A stretch of 64,000 bases of DNA, taken from NCBI GenBank assembly GCA_910575795.1, contig CAJTGE010000004.1, positions 162,842 through 226,841 of the forward strand, given 5' to 3'. A program made the translations under genes and the position numbers. Positions 58,063 through 64,000 of this stretch are shown here, piece after piece (positions within the stretch are counted from its first letter, which is position 1; each line of letters opens with the position of its first letter). Source of the stretch: Clostridiaceae bacterium. GTDB taxonomy: Bacteria > Bacillota > Clostridia > Lachnospirales > Lachnospiraceae. The notes under the pieces are model-generated. The model searched no databases. It saw nothing but the letters and a program-made list of their open reading frames with translations, and had not been told where the DNA came from.

Positions 58063-60321
58063 ATGAACATTGTATTTCATGAAAAGACAGGAATATTTCA
58101 TTTATTCAATGATTATGTCAGCTACATTATGGTGATTCTGCCGAACCGGCAGATGGGGCAGCTCTATTTTGGGCGCAGGATCCATGACAGGGAGGATTTT
58201 GGCCATCTTCTGGAGCTGCGTTCCAGAGTGATGAGCTCCTGTGTCTTTGAAGGGGACAAGTCGTTTTCCCTGGAGCATGTCAGGCAGGAATACGGCGTGT
58301 ATGGAACAACAGATTACCGCCAGCCGGCAGTGGAGATCCTGCAGGAGAACGGCAGCCGGCTATCGGATTTCCAGTATGAAGGGCATACGGTTACGCCCGG
58401 AAAGCCGGCGCTTGAAGGACTTCCCGCAACCTATACGGAATCGGACGGGGAAGCAGAGACGCTTACCATAAGGCTGCGCGATCCCCTGACAGGCGTTCTG
58501 CTGTGCCTTTCTTATACGCTGTTTGCGCAGGACGGTATCCTCGCCCGCAGCGCGCGCCTGTATAATGGCGGGAAAGCGGCGGTTCATCTGACAACGGCCA
58601 TGAGCCTTTGTATGGATCTGCCTGATTTTAATTATGAGATGCTCCAGTTGTCCGGAGCGTGGTCCAGGGAACGCCATATCCGCTGCCGCCGCCTGGAATA
58701 TGGCATTCAGTCCGTCGGCAGCCTCAGAGGGCATTCCTCGCATGAACATAACCCCTTTATTGTGCTCAAACGCCCCGGCACGGATGAATTACAGGGAGAG
58801 GCGATTGGGTTCAGCCTGATATACAGCGGAAACTTTTTAGCGCAGGCAGAGGTGGACAATCATGATACGCTCCGTGTCCTGCTTGGCATCCATCCCCAGG
58901 GCTTTGACTGGAAGCTGGAGCCGGGAGAGAGTTTCCAGACGCCGGAGGCTGTTATGGTATACTCTGCCGGAGGTTTAAACGCGATGAGCCAGAGCTTTCA
59001 CCGCCTATATCAGAGACGCCTGGCCCGGGGATATTGGAGAGATCGGCCGCGGCCGGTGCTTATCAATAACTGGGAAGCGACTTATTTCGATTTTACCCAT
59101 CAGGGCCTTCTGGAGATAGCAAAAAAGGCGAGGGATTGCGGCGTAGAGCTGTTTGTGCTTGACGACGGCTGGTTTGGTCAAAGGACGAACGACAGGGCCG
59201 GCCTGGGCGACTGGGTTCCCAACCTCTCGCGCCTGCCGGAAGGGATCGCCGGGCTGGCAGAGCAGATCGAGGCGCTGGGCTTGAAATTCGGCCTCTGGTT
59301 TGAGCCGGAGATGGTGAATCTGGATTCTGATTTATACCGCGGACACCCGGACTGGATGATCCACACGCCGGGGCGTACCGTTTCCCATGGGCGCTATCAG
59401 TATGTCCTGGATTTCTCGCGAAAAGAAGTCGTGGACTGCATTTATCAGATGATGGCAAAGCTTCTGAGAGAGGCGAAGATTTCCTATATTAAGTGGGATA
59501 TGAACCGCAGTATCAGCGAGTGCTACAGCGCCGCCCTGCCGCCGGATCGCCAGGGAGAGGTGTTCCACCGCTATATTTTGGGTGTCTATGCGCTGTACGA
59601 GCGCCTGACAACGGAATTTCCGCATGTCCTGTTTGAGTCATGCGCCAGCGGCGGCGCGCGCTTTGATCCGGGAATCCTGTACTATGCGCCACAGGGATGG
59701 GCCAGCGATGATTCCGACGCCGTGGAGCGCCTAAAAATCCAGTACGGAACCTCGCTCTGTTATCCGATAAGCTCCATCGGAAGCCATGTCTCGGCATCCC
59801 CGAATCATCAGCTTTTCCGCTCGACGCCGCTCTATACGAGGGCAAATGTGGCCTGCTTCGGGACCTTTGGGTACGAGCTGGATCTGAATCGCCTTACAGA
59901 AGAAGAGCAGGGGGAGGTAAAGGAACAGATTCGCTTTATGAAGCAGTACCGGAAGCTTCTGCAGTTTGGCACGTTTTACCGGCTGAAAAGCCCGTTTGAG
60001 GGCAATATCACGGTGTGGATGACCGTGAGCAGCAACCAGCGCGAAGCGATTGTGGGATGGTACCGCGTTTTAAACGGCGTCAATCTGCCATACGGCCGTG
60101 TGCGCCTTGCCGGGCTGGATCCGGATCTCTGTTATGAGATTGTAAACGAAGCGGGAGAGAGGGGAGGAAAGCGCAGAGGCTATTATGGGGATGAGCTTAT
60201 GAATGTGGGCCTCATCACAAGCGACGCATCGTCCGGGGAGAGCGCTCCGGGCCAGCGCCATTCCTGTGATTTTGATTCCAGACTTTTTATACTGAAGGCC
60301 CGTACAGCATTCATTTCATAA
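58063..60321 (+). CDS. Alpha-galactosidase, GH36 family
   Basis: 752 residues, starting after GAAGGAGGAG. The N-terminal beta-sandwich (about 1-330) precedes the barrel. NNWEATYFDF and LFVLDDGWFG shape the site; the nucleophile Asp is in IKWDMNRS near residue 478 and the acid/base Asp in ASDDSDAVERL near 548. It splits alpha-1,6-galactosides such as melibiose and raffinose oligosaccharides. There is no signal peptide, so it is intracellular. No transporter is adjacent, so uptake genes must lie elsewhere. Confidence 0.95.
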   Translation: MNIVFHEKTGIFHLFNDYVSYIMVILPNRQMGQLYFGRRIHDREDFGHLLELRSRVMSSCVFEGDKSFSLEHVRQEYGVYGTTDYRQPAVEILQENGSRLSDFQYEGHTVTPGKPALEGLPATYTESDGEAETLTIRLRDPLTGVLLCLSYTLFAQDGILARSARLYNGGKAAVHLTTAMSLCMDLPDFNYEMLQLSGAWSRERHIRCRRLEYGIQSVGSLRGHSSHEHNPFIVLKRPGTDELQGEAIGFSLIYSGNFLAQAEVDNHDTLRVLLGIHPQGFDWKLEPGESFQTPEAVMVYSAGGLNAMSQSFHRLYQRRLARGYWRDRPRPVLINNWEATYFDFTHQGLLEIAKKARDCGVELFVLDDGWFGQRTNDRAGLGDWVPNLSRLPEGIAGLAEQIEALGLKFGLWFEPEMVNLDSDLYRGHPDWMIHTPGRTVSHGRYQYVLDFSRKEVVDCIYQMMAKLLREAKISYIKWDMNRSISECYSAALPPDRQGEVFHRYILGVYALYERLTTEFPHVLFESCASGGARFDPGILYYAPQGWASDDSDAVERLKIQYGTSLCYPISSIGSHVSASPNHQLFRSTPLYTRANVACFGTFGYELDLNRLTEEEQGEVKEQIRFMKQYRKLLQFGTFYRLKSPFEGNITVWMTVSSNQREAIVGWYRVLNGVNLPYGRVRLAGLDPDLCYEIVNEAGERGGKRRGYYGDELMNVGLITSDASSGESAPGQRHSCDFDSRLFILKARTAFIS

Positions 60322-60373
60322 ATCACGAAGCGAACAGCGGGACATACGGCCGGGCGGAGCGCAAAAAGACATT

Positions 60374-61432
60374 TCAGGGATTTGACTCCCGCAGACGCAC
60401 CTTATTTCTGGCGCTCCGCCTGCGTTCATCCTCCAGGGCGGCGTAATGCTTTTTCGTTGTATTGACATCCGAGTGCCCCAGCACATCTGCGACCAGATAG
60501 ATATCGCCGGTTTCGCGGTAGAGATTGGTTCCATATGTGCTGCGGAGCTTGTGAGGCGTGATTTTTTTGAGAGGGGTCACGAGCCGGGCATATTTTTTTA
60601 CCAGATTTTCGACGCTTCGCACATTTAAGCGTTTCCGCTGGAGAGAGAGGAACAGCGCGTCCTCATGGCCGGGCTCGGGCGTGATATGCTTTCGTTCCTC
60701 CAAATAATCGAGCAGCGCGTCCTCAACCTCAGCGCCGAAATAGACGATGACCTCCTTGCCCCCCTTGCGGTGGATCCGCATTCCTCCTGTATTAAAATCA
60801 ATATCGTCCAGATTCAGCCCGACGCATTCCGATACGCGGATTCCGGTTCCCAGAAGAAGCGTCATGAGGGCCAGATCGCGGATCCTTGTCTTTGCGTGGT
60901 AGCTTTTTTGCTTTTCTGTCAGGCTGTCTCCGTCCTCCACCTGATCCAAAAGCTTTGCGACCTCGTCCACCTCCAGGCGTATGATCTCCTTTTCATGCAT
61001 CTTGGGGAGCCCGAGCAGGGCGGCCGGATTATTTTTGATCCGCTCCCTCCTGTAAAAATAGTTGTAAAAGCTTTTCAGGGAAGAGACTTTCCGCATAATG
61101 CCGCGCTCTGTATTGGTGAGATCCTCCCGGCTTTCGGTGGAGTAGCACTTCAGGAATTCCATATATTCTTCCAGATCCATTAACTGGAGCTCGTCCAGAA
61201 CAGTGAGAGAGAAGTCCTTATTTTCATATGCTGCAAACACAGGGTTGGTTTTCTTTAAAAACTCAAAAAACGTCTTTAAATCATATGCGTATGCGATTCG
61301 CGTGCGCGAAGAGGTCCGCGGCTCGATCCCGCGGAAAAAATCGGCGCAAAACGGGGGGAGCTCCTTCATCATCTGACGTAAACGCTTTGTATTTTCAATA
61401 TTTTCCTGCTCATGATAGGATAGGTTTCCCAT
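60374..61432 (-). CDS. Tyrosine recombinase, XerC/D-like
   Basis: 352 residues from the ATG after AAAGGAG; a TTG two codons earlier is too close to that site. The N-terminal core-binding domain (SSRTRIAYAYDLKTFFEFLK) is followed by catalytic motifs GTGIRVSECVGL near residue 198, TPHKLRSTYGT near 297, and LGHSDVNTTKKHY near 322. The compact form without an arm domain fits Xer-type recombinases rather than phage integrases. It may be the chromosome-dimer resolvase or a related invertase. It lies 1 kb from a possible second mobile segment. Confidence 0.88.
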   Translation of the reverse strand: MGNLSYHEQENIENTKRLRQMMKELPPFCADFFRGIEPRTSSRTRIAYAYDLKTFFEFLKKTNPVFAAYENKDFSLTVLDELQLMDLEEYMEFLKCYSTESREDLTNTERGIMRKVSSLKSFYNYFYRRERIKNNPAALLGLPKMHEKEIIRLEVDEVAKLLDQVEDGDSLTEKQKSYHAKTRIRDLALMTLLLGTGIRVSECVGLNLDDIDFNTGGMRIHRKGGKEVIVYFGAEVEDALLDYLEERKHITPEPGHEDALFLSLQRKRLNVRSVENLVKKYARLVTPLKKITPHKLRSTYGTNLYRETGDIYLVADVLGHSDVNTTKKHYAALEDERRRSARNKVRLRESNP

Positions 61433-61461
61433 AATCAATTTCTCCTTTCTTCAGGGGCCGT

Positions 61462-61494
61462 CCGTAACAGTTTAAGTTATCTGAACTGTTACGG
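61462..61494 (-). terminator. Strong hairpin at the end of the TtcA-like gene
   Basis: CCGTAACAGTT pairs perfectly with AACTGTTACGG and contains the TtcA-like stop codon. No T-run on the minus strand, so it may protect the mRNA 3' end rather than terminate. Confidence 0.5.
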
Positions 61495-62202
61495 CCATCC
61501 CGCGATGCCGCCGCTTGTGATCGCGTGAAACAGGCGATCCTTGACGCCGGGCGCTTTTGTATGCAGTTCCTTTGCTAAATTTTTAACAAATTCCCGTTTC
61601 GTCTTTCCGTCGACCGGACAGGGATTTTTGCATACAGGGAGATGGTATTTATTCTGAAAGCCAATCACATCCGTTTCCTGCACATATAACAGCGGCCGGA
61701 TAACAGTCAGCCCGGTCCGATCCAGAAAGGTTTTAGGGGAAAAGGAATAAAAGCGTCCTTCGTAGATCAGGGACAGAAGCATGGTTTCAATCAGATCATC
61801 CCGGTGATGCGCGTAAGCGATCTTATTACAGCCCATGTCCAGGGCAGCGCGGTTTAAAGCGCCTTTGCGCAGCTTTGCACAGAGCGCGCAGGGATTCGAT
61901 TCGCGGCGCGATTCAAAAAGAATGGTTCCAATTTTCGTCGGAACCGTGACATATTCCAGGGACCATTCGCGGCAAAGCGAACGCACCGGGGTCAGATCGA
62001 AATTTCCAAAGCCCAGATCAACCGTCACCGCACAAAGGTCAAACGGTTTTGGATAGAAACGCTTCAATTCGTGCAATGCATATAACAGGGTCAGGCTGTC
62101 CTTGCCACCCGAAACGCCGACGGCAATCTTATCGCCGGACTCAATCAGGGCATAGTCATCAACGGCCTGGCGCGTCAGGCTCAGTAAACGCTGCATTTTC
62201 AT
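61489..62202 (-). CDS. TtcA-like tRNA thiolation protein (PP-loop ATPase)
   Basis: 237 residues from the ATG after GGGAG. The PP-loop VSGGKDSL near residue 34 binds ATP. CALCAKLRKGALN near 113 supplies the CxxC pair and KNPCPV a further Cys, as in TtcA enzymes that bind an iron-sulfur cluster and make 2-thiocytidine at tRNA position 32. The exact tRNA substrate in Clostridia is not certain. It is divergent from the small membrane-protein cluster. Confidence 0.88.
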   Translation of the reverse strand: MKMQRLLSLTRQAVDDYALIESGDKIAVGVSGGKDSLTLLYALHELKRFYPKPFDLCAVTVDLGFGNFDLTPVRSLCREWSLEYVTVPTKIGTILFESRRESNPCALCAKLRKGALNRAALDMGCNKIAYAHHRDDLIETMLLSLIYEGRFYSFSPKTFLDRTGLTVIRPLLYVQETDVIGFQNKYHLPVCKNPCPVDGKTKREFVKNLAKELHTKAPGVKDRLFHAITSGGIAGWP

Positions 62203-62365
62203 AATCAAACTCCCGATCAGATGAAGCGATTCCCGAATAGCGTATCCGGGACATGATTCATCCGTTTTATTATATTTGTCATGCTGTATATCCTATTTAT
62301 CACGCTATAATAAAGGATTAAAGGATGGAAGAGAGCGTATGCAACCCCGGGCTCTATACAGATTC

Positions 62366-62399
62366 AACTATTCGTGAAAGTCTAGTTTATCGAATAGTT
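62366..62399. repeat. 9-bp inverted repeat in the gap before the small-protein cluster
   Basis: AACTATTCG and CGAATAGTT are perfect arms 16 bp apart, within the 286-bp gap 62203-62488. It may be an operator or a recombination site. ACTTCC with a CATATA centre at 62418-62445 loosely recalls a dif site. Confidence 0.45.
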
Positions 62400-62488
62400 A
62401 GCGGTTTTTTCCCTTATAACTTCCATTGCCATATAGTTTATAACTTTTTGGGCGGTTTGTCCAGATAAATAAAGAAAGCTGTGGTTTT

Positions 62489-62893
62489 ATGAGGTTCCAG
62501 GCTGATTACTGCTTTTTTTTGAAGGGCCTGTTTTTTGCGGCCTGCATGGTCTTTTTGATAACTTTGTTCCGCCCCTCCGTCGTGTTTGCGGAGGTTGGAA
62601 CGCCTTCGGATGCCTCTGCATCTGAAAAGGCATACCAGGACGCTTACCGGGATGCCTGGCAGGAAGCCTATGGGGATGCTTATGAAATGCTTATGGACGA
62701 CATGTATTCTGACTACGCTGACATGGGGGCTGAGGAAGCTGTGCTTGCGGATTTGGGGCTTACGCTCTCAGAATGCAGGGATTTCATGGAAGCCTGCATG
62801 TATCTTTCGGTTGTGGGCGTGGTTCTCCTTGCTATTTTGATTGGCTGCCTCTGCTCTTCCATTTTCAGCCATTTCCTGCGGTGGACAAGGTGA
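62489..62893 (+). CDS. Small exported membrane protein, accessory
   Basis: 134 residues. A hydrophobic N-terminus (about 10-33, ending SVVFAE) looks like a signal peptide; a second helix lies near the C-terminus (LSVVGVVLLAILIGCLCSSIF). The region between is acidic, with repeated Ala/Tyr/Asp (AYQDAYRDAWQEAYGDAYEM). The ribosome site is weak. It lies first in a cluster of three small membrane proteins and may be a minor coat or secretion component of a filamentous phage. The function is not known. Confidence 0.6.
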   Translation: MRFQADYCFFLKGLFFAACMVFLITLFRPSVVFAEVGTPSDASASEKAYQDAYRDAWQEAYGDAYEMLMDDMYSDYADMGAEEAVLADLGLTLSECRDFMEACMYLSVVGVVLLAILIGCLCSSIFSHFLRWTR

Positions 62894-62911
62894 GGTTTCT
62901 GAGGTGGAAAA

Positions 62912-63037
62912 ATGAGGATACAGGATATTACGGATTTGGTTCCGCAGTTTGTAGGCGTTGGTTTCCTGCTTGGCTGCATCCCTCTTCTTATGGGGCTGGG
63001 CATCCATGCGGTAATCAATATATTTAAAAAAATCTAA
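62912..63037 (+). CDS. 41-residue membrane protein
   Basis: The ATG follows GAGGTGG by a few bases. One hydrophobic helix (VGVGFLLGCIPLLMGLGIHAV) and a KK tail make it similar in size and build to small inovirus virion proteins. The ordered position between two other small membrane proteins supports that it is a real gene. Confidence 0.6.
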   Translation: MRIQDITDLVPQFVGVGFLLGCIPLLMGLGIHAVINIFKKI

Positions 63038-63053
63038 AGAAAGGGGCGTTGTT

Positions 63054-63317
63054 ATGAAAAAGACTCTGAAAAGGGCTCCCGCGGTTTTCCTCCCGGTTGT
63101 TGCAGTTGCCGCCAATGGCATCACGGCCTTTGCGGCCGAAACTGGCGGTTCGTCCCCGGTGGATGATACGGCCGCTTCCATGATTTCCGGCATTACGGGT
63201 ATGGTGTCTTCTGTTTCTTCTGCAATCGGGCAGGTTATCCCGCATGCGCTTAATATTGTTATGGCCGTCTTAATCATTGTGAACGTCCTTTTGGTTTTTT
63301 GGGCGTATCAGGTGTAG
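63054..63317 (+). CDS. Small secreted/membrane protein, coat- or pilin-like
   Basis: 87 residues; the start follows AAAGGGG. A basic N-terminus and signal peptide (about 1-28, ending TAFAAE) leave a mature part of about 60 residues: a short acidic, flexible start (TGGSSPVDD), then a long hydrophobic helix (HALNIVMAVLIIVNVLLVFW). This is the general build of filamentous-phage major coat proteins and of VirB2/TrbC pilins. The basic C-terminal tail of classical coat proteins is missing. Confidence 0.6.
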   Translation: MKKTLKRAPAVFLPVVAVAANGITAFAAETGGSSPVDDTAASMISGITGMVSSVSSAIGQVIPHALNIVMAVLIIVNVLLVFWAYQV

Positions 63318-63522
63318 CCCAGCAAACTAAAGTTCCTGTCTCCCGCACAAAAACGTCAAATTAAAATCTCAGGTTTCAAATACTGTCTGTAAGAGCGTGC
63401 TGTAGGATGCGGCACGTTTCCCTCTTGACCATCCCATGCCATTCCGATATATAGTAAACGACATAAATATTTTCTATTTACTTTTCAGATATCCCTTAGT
63501 AAAATAATACTGAGGTGATAGC

Positions 63523-64000
63523 ATGAATGTTAGAAAGTTTAAATCGGACAAAAACGCTTTAATAGCAGAAGGCAATCGGATCGTTTCGTCTTCAGATGAT
63601 GCCAAATTCATAAGAAAAGTAACTATTGTTAATCTCCTGCTCCGCGGTGTGAACGCTAAATCGCTTGCCGATGCCTCTGGCGAAACCGACCGGACTCTTT
63701 CTAACTGGGTCAGATCTGTTGATGAGTATGGGTTTGAGGCTCTCCGTCCACGCAAACAGCCTGGGCGTCCGCAATCCCTTACTAATTCCCAAAAAGAAAA
63801 TATTAAAGTCGTCGTAACTTCTGACCCAAATGCTTTTGGATATACTGTCTGGGATGGGCCATCCTTATCGGACTATATTGCTTCGCAATATGATATCTCT
63901 CTATGTGTAAGGCAATGCCAGCGGCTACTGCATGAACTGGGATTCTCTTTGATACGCCCACAGACATTTCCTTCCAAAGGCAATGAAGAGAACCCATTGC
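63523..64000 (+). CDS. IS630-family transposase, C-terminus outside window
   Basis: The first 159 codons of a longer frame that runs off the window; GAGGTGAT precedes the ATG. The N-terminus shows the IS630-type helix-turn-helix (RKVTIVNLLLRGVNAKSLADASGETDRTLSNWV), the linker LRPRKQPGRPQSLT, and a winged segment (LCVRQCQRLLHELGFSLIRPQ). The DDE catalytic residues would lie beyond the end. It probably marks an insertion sequence next to the small-protein cluster. The terminal inverted repeat is not identified in 63318-63522. Confidence 0.85.
   Translation, partial: MNVRKFKSDKNALIAEGNRIVSSSDDAKFIRKVTIVNLLLRGVNAKSLADASGETDRTLSNWVRSVDEYGFEALRPRKQPGRPQSLTNSQKENIKVVVTSDPNAFGYTVWDGPSLSDYIASQYDISLCVRQCQRLLHELGFSLIRPQTFPSKGNEENPL

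Noticed and set aside
62418..62445. dif site
   Set aside because: Only the left half (ACTTCC) and the A/T centre agree with Firmicute dif; the right half does not, so it is not listed as a feature on its own.

Overview
The window looks like a Lachnospiraceae-type (class Clostridia, Firmicutes) genome. The clearest sign is the conserved block at 47.2-55.6 kb: radical SAM TIGR03960 / DUF2344 / RNase G / rplU / prp / rpmA / obgE / yhbY / nadD / yqeK / rsfS. The L27 protein carries the Prp-cleaved N-terminal extension typical of Firmicutes. I cannot name genus or species.

Region A (1 to about 47 kb) is the right-hand part of a large integrated mobile element; its left end lies outside the window. 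Up to 43.4 kb every gene reads on the plus strand. The element carries an unusually complete DNA-metabolism set: a DnaE-type DNA polymerase III alpha subunit, a DEDDh proofreading-type exonuclease, two OB-fold SSB-like proteins, a RecF/SbcC-like ATPase, an actin-like ParM with a probable ParR, topoisomerase III, NAD-dependent DNA ligase and RecJ. Between them lies a cell-surface block (17.5-33.4 kb): a thioester-domain-like/Cna-B adhesin with LPKTN, a Pro-Glu-Glu-Ser-Lys repeat protein with LPKTG, a secreted transglutaminase-like protein, an acidic membrane protein and a lipoprotein. Small unknown genes fill 33.9-40.5 kb. Two sequence signatures tie the region together: about 16 intergenic CCATACTT-type motifs ahead of transcription units, and DnaA-box-like CTATCCGCAGAAAA repeats, three of them clustered at 12.9-13.0 kb as a candidate origin.

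Region B (43.4-47.2 kb) is the element's integration module: a double helix-turn-helix excisionase-like protein and two tyrosine recombinases with ATGA overlap. It looks more A+T rich than the rest. The attachment site should lie in 46968-47252, but I could not define it.

Region C (47.2-62.2 kb) is ordinary chromosome: the conserved translation/ribosome block, a DUF554 membrane protein, the divergent SOS pair lexA/yneA with three LexA boxes, a GH36 alpha-galactosidase, a XerC/D-like recombinase and a TtcA-like tRNA thiolation enzyme.

Region D (62.2-64 kb) starts another accessory segment. It has three small membrane or secreted proteins resembling filamentous-phage (inovirus) or pilin components, then an IS630-like transposase cut by the window end.

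No tRNA, rRNA or CRISPR array was seen. Two genes in Region A (8.6-10.2 kb and 39.3-39.7 kb) appear broken or recoded by one-base frameshifts at A-runs.
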